From the NCBI RefSeq assembly GCF_000219625.1, contig NC_018208.1, positions 496,001 to 560,000 on the forward strand: a DNA stretch of 64,000 nucleotides, read 5' to 3'. Numbering within the stretch: the stretch's first letter is position 1; each line of letters opens with the position of its first letter. The notes below the pieces were generated by a model, which saw nothing but the letters and a program-made list of their open reading frames with translations, was not told where the DNA came from and made no database searches. A program made the position numbers and the translations under genes. Origin of the DNA: Zymoseptoria tritici IPO323. Lineage: Eukaryota; Ascomycota; Dothideomycetes; Mycosphaerellales; Mycosphaerellaceae. This document shows, in pieces, positions 10,083 to 21,148 of this stretch.

Positions 10083-12269
10083 TTTTGCGGTTGGCTTTGA
10101 TCGAGATGGGAACGAATGTGATGGTAAGAAACCGTTGGAAGGTGAGAAGCGAAAGTACGATATATAACAACAATCAGGAGATACGAGGAAAGGCAGCGGA
10201 TTGACGCGGAACAGGGAATCTTATACTTTCCATGGTCTTCGTATTGCTTCAAGGCTAGACCCCCGTCCTCATCGACGCGGCGCAAGATGTTGCATGAACA
10301 GACCTGCCGAACCATGCTCTCCTGGGATGTCTAGCGCAATCGAGGCTTCGGATTATCAGCGGGTAAGCACTTACTGGGCTTGTTATTTAAAGGAAATGAG
10401 ACATTGTCGTGGCTATGCTTGTAGAATCCATGAGTAGGCTCGCCGTACATGGTTGCTGTCGAAACGCGAGCCCTTGTCTGTACAGCATCGACTCTGAAGC
10501 TTTCTGTTGCGATTTTAGAAGGCCACACAAGACTCCAGTAGTTCAAAGTAGAGCGTGAAGTCGAAGGAGCAGATGACCGATACGAGTGATCCGCCGGGGT
10601 CGACAAGGATATCCTGTCGATGGGATATTGCAGGCTTCGGCTCCAAGATAGACCCTTGACAAGTTTCTGCAACTGGCATCATTTTGGAAACCATCGGCAA
10701 CGCGCAGGGCAGGCATCGAGCAAAGCCTCTCTGGCCGGCGTCATGGCGTCCACAGCCACTGATGAGGCGACTCTTTGCACGAGAGCCGGCGCACGCGTCG
10801 TATACAAGGGAGACCATCGTCAATTTCCCGCAACTTGCACCGGCTCCGGAATCCAGATATATCCTGAAACAGGCAACCTGTTCGCACGAATTTCCCACGT
10901 TGTTGAACTTCGGCATATTTTTGCGCGGAGATCCCGCCGGGTTGATCATCATGGGTCGGGATGATCTGATGAAACAGCGTTGGCCCGGAGAAGAAGGTCG
11001 AGGCCCATTTGGAAGTCGTCTGCGCATGGGTATTTCGTCAGACATTCTGACATGCTGACAGCTTGTCTGCTGAAGCAAGAATAGCCTGATCAGGCAGTCA
11101 ATTCTTGTACAGTCGTGTGTCGTGGACGTGCTGGAGATGTTCTTATGACTGTGCCTGTACGGCTCGCTATCTAGGCGTGCAGTTCACTGACAAGTACACC
11201 CAAAGAAGCTGGCATGTCCGCGTCCTTGTACGGGTGGACGTCTCCGCCGTACATCTCAAGATAGTGGCATGCCATGTTTCGAGGGTACCGGTTCGGATCT
11301 TTCGACACATCGGCGTGCACGTCATCAACATGGCTGGTCACTTGGTACCCGGCATGTTTTGAACCTCCGGACAGGTACACGCTGGCATGCCAACAAGAGA
11401 GTTTATGCTAATCGGAGCATGTGGCACGCTGCGGAACGCGTCACGAGCGATGCGACTTGGCCTTCGTCAAGGGCATTCCATATGCAACCGGCAATGTTGG
11501 TAGCGAGAGATACTGTAAGTACTTGTGGTGTTTCTCGCGGGCTGGTCGCTGCTGTGGCGGAACTGGGTCGTCAATTGTCGTCGTAGACATTGATGCAAAG
11601 AGGCAATCGGCAGACGCCATGCGCTATCAGGCATTCTTTCAGGCATTCAAAAATTTCTCAGGCATCTGTCAGGCATCAACTTCGATTAAACCTCCTACGT
11701 GCCAATCTCTTCCTTGCACATTTCAAAACATTCCTTGAAGTGCTTCATTCCGTCCAATATGTCCTTGAGACGAGTCTTGCGGAACCTGACTTTCAGCAAC
11801 GTGCTGCGTTGGCATCAAGCAAGGCCTCGGTGGCATGATGCCGTTCAACAGTGGATGAGATCCTTACATGTACGGTCAACAGACTGCCCATGTACGTGCA
11901 CGGTCATCCAACCCGACTTATCAACGTAAATACGCGCCTGAAGAGGCTGGCACGCCTACCTACTTGCCCGGGTAACCAGGCTTACAAGTACAGGCATATG
12001 CGTGTATGTCGCGGTACTGGTAGCGATATTGACGATCAATGCGACGTGGCTCGCACCAGGACCGGTCCGAATTTGCAAAGCAGTGCTATTTACAGTCTCA
12101 GTTCGTTCTGTCATTTCGTTCTGCGTTCCACGTCGTTCAGCTTCCCACGGATCCTGGCCCGGACGGCGGTGGAACTCGAATTTCGAATTCCGATCCGCCG
12201 CCGGGTGGAGGATCTTCGCAACGTCCGACCGTCTACACACACACACTCTCTCTCTCTCTCGCGCTTCCG
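10083..12269. other. 2.2-kb gene-free stretch upstream of the LysM effector
   Basis: Contains the LysM promoter. Overlapping open frames on both strands at 10515-11078 have no recognisable domain, and I do not call them genes. Two short segments resemble each other (CTGGCATGTCCGCGTCCTTG near 11210 and CTGGCACGCCTACCTACTTG near 11947), suggesting degenerate repeats. It ends with an AC/CT simple repeat. Confidence 0.45.
12234..12260. repeat. (AC)n(CT)n microsatellite
   Basis: About six AC units pass directly into about eight CT units, ending ten bases before the stop codon of the neighbouring minus-strand F-box-like gene. It lies in the presumed 3' UTR. Confidence 0.85.
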
Positions 12270-13292
12270 TTACATCACAACCGAATCCTGTCTCTTGGAA
12301 ACGTCCACCGCCTGCGTCGGAACAACCGTGCCTTGAAGATGTTCGATGATCTGAACCAGACCTTCAGCCGTGAGATACACATAGCCATCGCCATCCTCCT
12401 CCAATAGAGACTCCACAAAGCTCTGAAACTTCGACTCAAAGTCATCATCTCGCAGCTTCCGCACTTCGGCACTTGTGGAGTTCCAAGCCTTTGGTGACGA
12501 CACTCTGATCCTCTGTCCGCTTGAAATACTGCTCTCCTGCGGTAACAAGAAGAACTTGTTATTAGCACAATCATAATTGACGCTCGCCGGCGCACCCTGC
12601 AACTCCACTTTCACAGAGTCATCGCCGAACTGGAAGTCGAAGTTCCGCATCAGAGGGACCCGCGAAGCACCGAAAAGGCTTAGCCAGCTTTGATCGCACT
12701 CCGAATCCCCCCAGACGATACATTCACCGATGCGGAACCACCGTGGCAGGAACTCTGACCGAAGTTGCTTGTTGACTTGGGCTAAGGGAGTTCCCAGAAG
12801 CTCGTGGTCCCAGTAGGTACCGATTCGTTGTCGCCGCACGAGCCCTTTGGGATGCATATCTGCTGCAACGATGTCGTATATCTGCGTACGAATCTCTGCC
12901 GGGAGGTCCAAGAATCGGAAAGGTCTCTTGTCGACTTTGGCTTCTTTTGCAGCTCGCTCATCTGCCGAGGCTAGCCATTCAGGATACACCGACTCTGCGA
13001 TGCGGTTGAGGAAAACGCAAAGAGGATCCAGATGGTGCCTTCGGCCTGGCCACTCCGCCAACGTGGGTACGAGCTCCATCGCATTGACTCCGTCGAGAAT
13101 GGTCCATTCGTCATCCGAGTACAGAGTACTGAGGTCCCACATCAATCTGGGGCTGATGAGTTCACTTCCTCGAACTTTGCGGCGTTTCTCCAGAATAGGT
13201 CCCAGAGTCGGACGCACAGATGGCCACTCTTTCATGCGCTGGAGAGCGAGCGCGGCTCGGGTGCCTTCTCTTGGTGGGTACATCGCGGCCAT
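12270..13292 (-). CDS. F-box-like protein, array copy A (C-terminus SVVM)
   Basis: Member of a fungal F-box-like/2EXR-type family. Single exon, 340 residues. The core motif at about residues 128-142 reads FRFLDLPAEIRTQIYDIV, the helix used by such proteins to recognise partners, in true F-box proteins Skp1 of the SCF ubiquitin ligase. Downstream blocks shared with the sister copies are QVNKQLRSEFLPRW, SRVPL-x-R-x-F-x-F-x-FGDD and a terminal region ending QDSVVM. The family's C-terminal CaaX cysteine is replaced here by serine, so this copy should not be prenylated. It stands head-to-tail with copies B and C on the same strand. A candidate upstream element related to that of the other copies lies near 13342-13362. 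No other domain is recognised, and the substrate or target is unknown. Confidence 0.82.
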   Translation of the reverse strand: MAAMYPPREGTRAALALQRMKEWPSVRPTLGPILEKRRKVRGSELISPRLMWDLSTLYSDDEWTILDGVNAMELVPTLAEWPGRRHHLDPLCVFLNRIAESVYPEWLASADERAAKEAKVDKRPFRFLDLPAEIRTQIYDIVAADMHPKGLVRRQRIGTYWDHELLGTPLAQVNKQLRSEFLPRWFRIGECIVWGDSECDQSWLSLFGASRVPLMRNFDFQFGDDSVKVELQGAPASVNYDCANNKFFLLPQESSISSGQRIRVSSPKAWNSTSAEVRKLRDDDFESKFQSFVESLLEEDGDGYVYLTAEGLVQIIEHLQGTVVPTQAVDVSKRQDSVVM

Positions 13293-13998
13293 GTTGTTGA
13301 TGTGGTGAGATGAAGAGTTGTGCTGAATGCGAAGGAAGTGGTGAAATGGCAGATATCGTAGAGGAAGGAGTAAACTCGTGCAAGCTTAGGCAGCAAGCAG
13401 TCGTAAAGCATTGAGGCTGTGAGCAGGCCTACCGTGAAAATGTGATCACCCCGGGGAGGTGGTCGCTCCGTTCTAGGCTCCTCCGGACTCAACCCAGGTT
13501 TCGCAGCGTCTTGCATAGGCGGACGACGTTCGGCAAACACCATTACCGAGGTTACTGCACACTGACAGTTCTCCAGTCGGAGCAGCAGTCTTGATTGTGA
13601 CAGCAGCGCCGATACCTGCCCGACGCTTGCTTCAGCAATCGTGCCACCTATAGGCCACAGCCTCAATAATGACCGGGATAGTGAACCCTTGAGCATGTTG
13701 AACCCCCGTCGGCCACGCGGATCCGTAAAGGGACCAAAACCAGCGCCGCGTTGGGTGGAAGATCTTTGAAGCCGGCTCAGAGATACTCCGTAGCGACAAG
13801 TGAAGAAACAGCAGTAATTTGCTATGCTGTAAGATGGTAGATGAGGTGATGTTCACAGCCTTGTCGGCCACCTTAATCTGACGCCTTCGACCAATTACAT
13901 GTCCGACGGAGCCATGTCCGTGCCTATACCGCTTATCCATGCAGACCTGTCGTCGAAGCGACACACCCACCAGAAGCGTTCCGTCAGGCCAGGATTGC
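13293..13998. other. spacer between F-box-like copies A and B
   Basis: Upstream region of copy A. The sequence GTGAAATGGCAGATATCGTA near 13342 loosely matches the GTGAATGGCTGACATAAGCC element upstream of copies C and D. No gene recognised. Confidence 0.4.
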
Positions 13999-15096
13999 TC
14001 ACATCACGACACAATCGTCCTCACCAGAATCTTCCTCCTGCGGCGGCACTGTGCGCTGCTGGAGATACTCCATGACCTGAGTGATACATCCGACAGTAAC
14101 CTTCACCGATCCATTGGCGCTTTTCTCTACCAATGTCTCCGCGAATCGTTGCAGGTGCATTTCGAAGCCGGGTTCGCGCAGCGCTCGCGTCCTCCGGCCT
14201 TCCCAGTTCCCTTTGTACAATTCAGGAGAGGAGACCTTGAGCTCGTCCCTCAGGGCGACTCCGATGTCGGTCAACTGTCGCGTGTCGCCGGAGACCGTCC
14301 TGGATTGTGCCCCTCGTAGCTCGATGCACACTTTGTCATCGCCGAATTCGAATTCGAAGGAACGGGTCAGTGGGACGCGCGACGGTCCGAATACTTGGAG
14401 CCACGTCTCCGTCTCTTTTGGCTCGTGGTAAGGCGCCATGCTGAACCGGAGCCCAACAGCACGGTGCCACCGTGGCAAGAACTCCAAACGGAGTTGATGG
14501 CAGACTTGAATGAAGTCAAAGACCACGCGTTCATGGAATTCGTCTGCATGATAATGGTCGCTCCAGGGGACTTCGATGAATTTATCGTCGCCGCGACCAT
14601 AGTAGCTTCCCTCTGAGTATTTCTCATCGACAAGGAAGTCGTAGACACGGACACGGATGTCGTAAGGAAGCTCCAGGAAGGCGAATGGTCCCATAGCTTC
14701 TTCTTCGGCCGTCATCTGCTCCAGCTCTTCTTTCTCCTCCCTCTCACGAGCTATGCCAACGAGGTGATCGATGTGCACCTTCTTGACCGCGCTGTTGACG
14801 AAATCGCAGAGTGACAGTAGATGTTTGTCTCGACCGTTCCATGTCTTGAGATTCGGCACGGCGTCTAGCAGTGTCTGCTCGGTGAGGGTAGTCCAGGCTC
14901 TAGTTGTGTACAGAGCAGCGATCTCAAACCTCAAACTCCAATTCATGAACTCGTCGGTATTTTCGTAGTTGCGAGATTGGCCTGACTGCACGGAGGGGTT
15001 TTGCTTGTCGCACCACCTGTTGATATGGACTCTCGCATGATCTTTCAAGGAGTCTGTAGGGAATATTGGTCGCTGCCACGGCATGGTGCGATTCAT
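13999..15096 (-). CDS. F-box-like protein with C-terminal CaaX box, array copy B (CVVM)
   Basis: Full-length paralogue of copy A; single exon, 365 residues. The N-terminal block HINRWCDKQNPS matches HVNKWCEAQ of copy C. The F-box-like motif is FAFLELPYDIRVRVYDFLVD, at about residues 140-160. The blocks FLPRWHRAVGLRF, VFGPSRVPLTRSFEFEFGDD and a C-terminal IIEHL/VMEYL-type helix follow. The last four residues, CVVM after an acidic run (EEDSGEDD), form a canonical CaaX prenylation box. Methionine as X favours farnesyltransferase in characterised systems. The expected consequence is membrane attachment of an F-box-like protein. That is inference from the motif, which recurs in copies C and D. The upstream element lies at 15321-15345. 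This is the best-preserved member of the array. Confidence 0.83.
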   Translation of the reverse strand: MNRTMPWQRPIFPTDSLKDHARVHINRWCDKQNPSVQSGQSRNYENTDEFMNWSLRFEIAALYTTRAWTTLTEQTLLDAVPNLKTWNGRDKHLLSLCDFVNSAVKKVHIDHLVGIAREREEKEELEQMTAEEEAMGPFAFLELPYDIRVRVYDFLVDEKYSEGSYYGRGDDKFIEVPWSDHYHADEFHERVVFDFIQVCHQLRLEFLPRWHRAVGLRFSMAPYHEPKETETWLQVFGPSRVPLTRSFEFEFGDDKVCIELRGAQSRTVSGDTRQLTDIGVALRDELKVSSPELYKGNWEGRRTRALREPGFEMHLQRFAETLVEKSANGSVKVTVGCITQVMEYLQQRTVPPQEEDSGEDDCVVM

Positions 15097-15760
15097 ATTG
15101 ATGAGCGGGCACGCGGTTGTGTGAACGATGTTTGTGACGGACGCAGTCGAAGTCTTTCCTCGCTAGAGTCCCGGGGGTGTCGAGATGATACGGCTTGCGT
15201 AGCCGGGGGCGGATATTGCGCGATGAGTCTTCTGTCCCGTTGAAGGATTGATGAAAGGGGAGGTGAAGAGCGAGGTGATGAAGTGAAGGAAGTCGTGTCT
15301 TCCATTTGACCTCACCTTCCAAAATGTCAACAGATGACATAAGCTCGCATGCGCAAACAAAATCTTCCAGGAACCATCAACAAGTCACTTCGCCATCACC
15401 GCGGCAATCATCCGTAGTCGAATGCTTGGAGTGTGGATGTGATCGAGTGTGGGAGTGATCCTCGAGCGATGTGACATCCGGACTATTGCTGATGCCGAAT
15501 TGGAAGTACGACCTGGAGGACATGATTCCTCAGAGAGGGTTGACGGCTGTGATTGTGCGGTAGCACGTCAGATGGGGTGCGAGGATACTGTCCACTGCCA
15601 GAGGCTTTTATTCTTCACGACTGCTCGAGCACTTCCGTCCAAACATGGATCACCGGAGCTGCGTCCGTCTCACTCGAACACAATCTTCCTCTTGTCGTCG
15701 AACAGACGATCGATCACCAATATCGCGACGCAACATTTCCATTTGTCCTTGGCAGAGCCA
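15097..15760. other. spacer between F-box-like copies B and C
   Basis: Upstream region of copy B. The stretch 15321-15345 (AATGTCAACAGATGACATAAGC) matches the element upstream of copies C and D. No other gene seen. Confidence 0.4.
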
Positions 15761-16840
15761 TCACATCACAACACAAAGATCCTCTTCCTCATCGTAGTAG
15801 CAGTCCTCACGCTGCTTCGGAGTCTCCCGTCGTCAAAGATATTCGAGAATCTTGTTCACGCCTTTCGCGGTGAGGTGGACTGCGCCGTCCTCTTCTTCCA
15901 CCAGGAGAGACTCAACGTAGCCCTGCACCTTTACCTCGAATTCGTCCTCGCGCCCCTGTTGTGCCTCTTGCCGCTTCACAATCCATGCAGATGGCGACGA
16001 AATCTTGACCTTTTCCTTCAGTGCAGCCTCGCTTTCCGCCGGTCGCAGTGGTTGGAGATTTTCGTTAACGCGAAAGGTGCTGTCGCCGAAGCCGATTCTT
16101 GATGGTGCACCTCGAAGCTCGACTCGTACAACGTCGTCACCAAACTCGAATCTGAAGGATCGCGTAAGCGGTACACGATCTTAAGCCATTCGTCTGTCAT
16201 ATTGGGCTCCCACTCCACATCTTTGTCGAAGAGCAGCTCGACGATGCGGTGCAGCCTTGGTAAAAACTCAGACCCGCAACTGTTTGTTGACTTGGGCGAA
16301 GGAGACCATTAACAGGTCCTGACCTCCGTCCATCTCCCCATTCCAATATGTTTGAATGCAGCCTCGATCAAGGCCGCCACTCCTCGGATGCATGCTGGAA
16401 GCAATGATGTCGTGTATGCGGATGCGAATGTCGGATGGCAGAGTCAAAAATGGAGACGGTCCCTTGGCTTCGATGTCCTCTTTCATCTTCTTCGCAGCCT
16501 GCGCGGCGGCTTGCGCCGCTAGCCAGTCGATGGAAACCTGGTCGGTGATGTCGATCAGGAAGATGCAGAGTGGTGTCAAATATTCCTCTCGGTACTTCCA
16601 GCCTTTGAGACCGGGCACGAGCTTCAGCAGGTCGCGGCTCAGGATGTTTGTCCAAGTGCCGCCGGGATACAGAGCACTGATCTGCAACATCAGGCTATCA
16701 GACATAAACACGTTTCCCGGGATGGTGAAGCGGAGATTTTCGTGAGGATCTGGCATTATGACGGCTATTTGCGCCTCGCACCATTTGTTGACATGGCGCA
16801 ATGCATGGGTCTGTGAAGAGTCGTTCCGAGGTAGCGACAT
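15761..16840 (-). pseudogene. F-box-like paralogue, array copy C, inactivated
   Basis: Nearly complete copy of the same family, still readable from MSLPRNDSSQTHALRHVNKW to a C-terminal LCVVM CaaX box, but with three lesions. First, an extra base near 16273 shifts the frame right after QVNKQLR, where sisters continue SEFLPRW. Second, a short deletion near 16178-16182 removes most of the segment between EWLK and RVPLTRSF. Third, an in-frame TGA at 15833-15835 interrupts EYL-RRETP, where copy B has EYLQQRTVP. The F-box-like motif (FLTLPSDIRIRIHDIIAS) is intact in the first 190 codons, so a truncated protein ending at 16268 could still be made. Its conserved remains show that the lost C-terminus also carried a CaaX box. 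The stop is compatible with a C-to-T change, as in RIP mutation, but one site is no proof. Confidence 0.85.
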
Positions 16841-17942
16841 TGCGTGAGTTCTGTGGTGTGTCGAGGCGCAAAGCCTTGGTCCCCGAGTGTATGAGTTGTG
16901 TTGTCCGATGCCTGGAGTCGCGGTTCGGGGACGAAGTATGCGGCGAACTGCGAGCCAAGTGTGCGCCTTGGTCCTATCGAATTATTTCTGAGAAGGACGA
17001 AGACGGAAATGAAAAAGAGGAGGAGGAAGAAGAAGGAGTCGGAGAGGAGGAGGAGGAAACGTTTGCGCTTCATCAACTGCGAATGAACGTGAATAGCTGA
17101 CATAACCCTGTGTATCCAAGGACGCCGTTTACTCTGCTCGTCACATCTGCAGCCATGCGCAAGGCCGTCCGGGCGGTGTAGAACACCACTGTCATTCCTG
17201 AAGTGGTGTTCATCAAGATAATTCATGACCGTCTCGTGCAAGCCACAACAACCTCCTCTTTCTGCTGACCAAGATCCGAGGTCCTGCTGCGAGAGACGTC
17301 GACATTGCGCAGATGTGCTCCGATTCAATGCTCTCAATCTCTAGGACTCAGTCTCTCCACAGAGTACCGTCTTAGTCTCCATACCCAGAGCTTCACGCCA
17401 TCTGGCAGGGCTTGGTCTTGCAGCCTCCTACTCGCCATCGATACACGCGCGAGCTCAAAACAGCGATTGCGGCCGGCTCCTTCGAGGTGTTCCTTCAGCA
17501 TGCGTCCGAGATATCATCCGCTCAGAGCGTGCGGGTTTCAAGCATCGACTTCCAGACATCGGGTATCTTGCCATTCAACAGCCGTGTAGAAACCGATTGT
17601 ATGCGGCATGGCTAGATGCCCATTCTGCTGGAGGAGGGTAAGTCTCAATTCGTCGATAGATCAATGTGAGTGCTATCGTGTTCTCGCGAAGTGTCGTGGT
17701 GTTTGCCTTTGTTCCATCGCCGCAGTCCACCAATCAAATCCCTCGGAATCAATGACCTCACTACTCACTGGCGGAGGTGCACAACTCCGAGGACAATTCA
17801 TTGTTTCCAATCGATATCCCAAATACTCTTCTCCGGTCGCGATTCCATTCGATTATCACGGACGGAACACATCAAATTCATTCCAGGGGAGACGCACAAC
17901 CGATAACAGTCGAGCGAACACCACACCGACAACATCGCTATC
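16841..17942. other. intergenic: upstream of copy C and of FMP25
   Basis: Divergent 1.1-kb region. It holds a strongly purine-rich run at 17003-17060 (repeated GAG/GAA units). The copy-C upstream element lies at 17088-17108 (GTGAATAGCTGACATAACCC). Scattered short frames at 17305-17640 and 17608-18066 have no recognisable domain. Confidence 0.4.
17088..17110 (-). promoter_or_regulatory. conserved element upstream of F-box-like copy C
   Basis: GTGAATAGCTGACATAACCC, about 250 bp upstream of copy C. It is near-identical to 26498-26519 upstream of copy D and related to 15321-15345 upstream of copy B. It could be a binding site or simply duplicated flanking DNA. Confidence 0.45.
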
Positions 17943-19811
17943 ATGGCATCGAAACAAGCACTCTCACGAACCGCAACCAAATCCATCCCAAATGGCTCGC
18001 GGTCCTCTTCTAGTAGAGCGAACTTCCTCGCTCAGCAATCCGCATCTTCCTCACGATCAGCGATAACATCTTATCAAGCGAGAGCACAGCGGAAACAACA
18101 GCAACTACGCCGATCCGTCTTCACAGTCGTGGTAGCTGGAGGATTGGCCACAGCATCACAGTTCTACATGAACAATGGCAACTTCTTACGGCAGACGCAT
18201 GCCGAAGCACCACCGCAGGAGGAGGATAATCCATTGCTGTTTGAAGAGTCGCGGAAGAAGGCGGGTGTGAGCACAGAGGAGAACCGAGATATGATTTCAA
18301 GCCAGCATCATCAGGTTAAGAAGAGTTGGGAGAACCCCGGTGTATATGCTTGGGGAAGCAATACAGGACGAGTAGCGGCGCCGGGTAGCACAGACAATGT
18401 TGTCAAGACACCGAGACGGATACCCTTCTTCGATGGAAAGCTCTTGAGGGACATCAAGCTGGACCGCAATTTTGCGGCAGCCATTGACGAGAATGGAGAC
18501 TTGCTGCAATGGGGCGTGGCTTACGCACCGGACACCAAAGAGCCAGTATCGACTTTAAAGGGCAAGAATCTGACATCGCTCGTCCTTTCGAAGGATCGCA
18601 TTCTAGCGCTTGGGAACAATGGCACTGTCTACAGCATTCCCGTCTCCGCGGATGAGCAGCAATCTGGCACGAAGCCATCGGAAGCAAGCTGGGTTCCATT
18701 CTGGTCAGGAAGCAGTCCCATTTCGTACCGCAAGCTTGAACCCAAGGATCTTGGCTACTCAGAAAAGGTGACTGCGATTGCCGGTGGTCTGGAACACGCT
18801 CTACTGCTCACCTCCAAAGGACGAGTCTTCTCCACTGCCTCCGCATCAGACAGCTTCCCAAGCCGCGGTCAACTCGGCGTACCAGGCCTCACCTGGAACA
18901 CTCGACCCGCAGGCTCATTTGACCAACCTCACGAGATTTCGACACTCCGCGGCTTTCCTGTCAAGAAGATTGCATGCGGCGACTATCACTCCCTCGCGCT
19001 CGACGCCGAAGGCCGCGTCTTCACCTGGGGTGACAACGCTTCTGGCCAGCTAGGCTTCGACTACAACGCCGACTCCTCCATCGTAGATGCACCGTCCCTC
19101 CTCGCAACTGGTCGTCTCTACGCCGGCACATCCCAACAAGCCCGCATCACACACATCGCCGCTGGCGGCGCCAATAGCTACATCACCGTCGATGCCACCA
19201 AGGTCGCCGCGCAACTTCGCTCTCACACCGAAGAAGAAGACCCTCGCTCCCGTCTACTCCTCGGCCGCGTCACAGCCGACACCTTCGCCTTCGGCAGCGG
19301 TATCACCGGCTCCCTCGCCAATAACCGTTGGACGCACGTCCAAAGTACACCGACCCGCATTCCCGCCCTCTCCGGCCTTTTCGAATACGACGAGGTCAAT
19401 AACACTTCCGTGCCGATCCGCCTCGCCCACCTTTCCGTCGGCTCTACCCATGCCGCCGCTGTAATGGCAAACATCACTAAAGTCGACGTACAATCTACCG
19501 GATCAGGAGGACACACAGACGACGACACGAACTGGGGCGCGGACGTGGTGTTTTGGGGTGGCAACGAGCATTATCAGCTGGGAACGGGAAGGCGGAACAA
19601 TCTGAACAATCCGACGTACTTGCAGCCCCTGGATCGGGAGGCGGAGGTGGTGAGGGCGAAGAAGAGCAGCGGCGCGAAAGAGGAGCATCGCTTTCATGTT
19701 ACGCCGAGGAGTACGGTCAGGTTGGGAGAGGGCGGAAAGGGGAGGAAGGTCAGTGTTGAGCAGAGGGTGGAGTGTGGAAGAGGAGTTACGAGTGTGTATT
19801 CAGGTACATGA
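17943..19811 (+). CDS. FMP25: mitochondrial RCC1-repeat protein, FMP25/BCA1-like
   Basis: Fungal mitochondrial inner-membrane protein with an RCC1-type propeller. The yeast homologue Fmp25 and fission-yeast relatives affect assembly of respiratory complex III. Single exon, 622 residues. The N-terminus is rich in Ser, Arg and Ala without acidic residues (MASKQALSRTATKSIPNGSR), a typical import presequence. One membrane segment follows at about 58-76 (SVFTVVVAGGLATASQFYM). The RCC1 blades begin at PGVYAWGSNTGRV. A clear repeat is CGDYHSLALDAEGRVFTWGDNASGQLGF, and a late one is VVFWGGNEHYQLGTG. The gene is convergent with MSN5, at a distance of 1.3 kb. The product name rests on domain order and length. 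Confidence 0.88.
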   Translation: MASKQALSRTATKSIPNGSRSSSSRANFLAQQSASSSRSAITSYQARAQRKQQQLRRSVFTVVVAGGLATASQFYMNNGNFLRQTHAEAPPQEEDNPLLFEESRKKAGVSTEENRDMISSQHHQVKKSWENPGVYAWGSNTGRVAAPGSTDNVVKTPRRIPFFDGKLLRDIKLDRNFAAAIDENGDLLQWGVAYAPDTKEPVSTLKGKNLTSLVLSKDRILALGNNGTVYSIPVSADEQQSGTKPSEASWVPFWSGSSPISYRKLEPKDLGYSEKVTAIAGGLEHALLLTSKGRVFSTASASDSFPSRGQLGVPGLTWNTRPAGSFDQPHEISTLRGFPVKKIACGDYHSLALDAEGRVFTWGDNASGQLGFDYNADSSIVDAPSLLATGRLYAGTSQQARITHIAAGGANSYITVDATKVAAQLRSHTEEEDPRSRLLLGRVTADTFAFGSGITGSLANNRWTHVQSTPTRIPALSGLFEYDEVNNTSVPIRLAHLSVGSTHAAAVMANITKVDVQSTGSGGHTDDDTNWGADVVFWGGNEHYQLGTGRRNNLNNPTYLQPLDREAEVVRAKKSSGAKEEHRFHVTPRSTVRLGEGGKGRKVSVEQRVECGRGVTSVYSGT

Positions 19812-21148
19812 GGAGGCCGGCAGGGAAATGTACAGCTCCATCGTGTAAGGCAGGCACGACAAACGACAATCCATCACCTCAAGAGCCTCGTCCGATGTGT
19901 GGCGAGTGATCAACGCTTAGCTCGCACTCACAGTGCACGCATGCCATTGACGCACTACGTGCAGCGGAAAGTCTGCATTCATCCCAAACTTTCTGATATA
20001 CAGACAAACTCGAAGCGATCCGAACCATCCAGCTCATCACCACCCAAGCTCTTCCCGCTTCTACCTCCGTGCTTCCGCTCAACCTGCACCGACCAAGCCA
20101 ATCGAGCGAAGCATGTAAGGCGAGGAAGATTCGGAGGGTCAGTGAGCTCGGCATCGAAATCCTTTCTGCGACAACGACACGGTCCTACCGGTCAGTTCGT
20201 TCCTTGTTATTGCTTACGCTTAATTAGACAAAGTGTACACAGGTAGCTTGGAATGTGCAGTTTGGGCGGAAGCACGGAGGTAGAAAGATATCTTTTCCGT
20301 CATCAGACGCTGAGTGAGGTATGCCTTGCAGCATGAATGCTGGGATATCGCAGTCTGGAACCCAGCATGGCACAAGAAGCTCGTCCGAGCAGGTTCCAGT
20401 GAGCATCTTCGAAGACCGCAGACTTTGAATAACTTACAAGTCGCCTCAATTTCGGAGCTTTCGCGAACGTCAGTGTAGAGTGAAGTCATTAGAGTGAAGT
20501 CATTGGAGTGTGTAGTGCGGGAGGAGTGTTGCGAGTGTGTAGTCTGGGTCTCGAGTGCTGAACATTTGACGAGAGGGATAAGGTGAGAAGTGAAACACAC
20601 AGCTCAATGATATCTCACCAGAGACGGTGGGATTTCCATTCGTGTCAACCAACTCACTTGATGTGTGAGGCTTGCGTGTGCCACTCGCGGATACCGCTCG
20701 CAGTCGATACAGCCGCAGCTGGGAGCAAATGCCGACTCTGGGGAGCAAGCGTTGGTCCTGTTAAAAAACCCATCCGGGTAGCATTCACCCTTTTGGATAA
20801 CGCAAGCGCCCGACCTGACTTCGCCTCGCTCCTATGCCATGGGTATACCTGCAGTCACCAAAAGGCACCGCACGAACCGCCGGCTCGCGCATTCGTTTTA
20901 AAATAACGCCTCGCTGTGCGTGGTTCAGGCCAAGAAGCTCACTAGAGCTGCGCCTTCGTCCATGAACCGATTGAATGCAAAAAGACAGAAAGGGACCTTC
21001 GCTTGGACCTTGTGTCCATCTTCCGTGAATGCTTTTCGCCGTGTTCCCATCGACCGCACCGATGTCGTGATACTGATGTCGTGACACTTCCCCATGCGCC
21101 GGCGTGGGAGCAACGGTTTTCTTGATGCCATTTGCCCTTGACGATCGA
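19812..21148. other. convergent intergenic region FMP25/MSN5
   Basis: 1.3 kb. A cysteine-containing minus-strand frame at 20224-20406 can be joined through a GTAAGT...CAG intron to a short upstream frame starting at MTSLYTDV. The product would be under 70 residues and matches nothing I know. No other feature seen. Confidence 0.35.

Noticed and set aside
10515..11078. Overlapping frames of 187 (minus) and 124 codons (plus) upstream of the LysM gene
   Set aside because: Neither shows a domain, signal peptide or splice support, and two overlapping frames point to chance.
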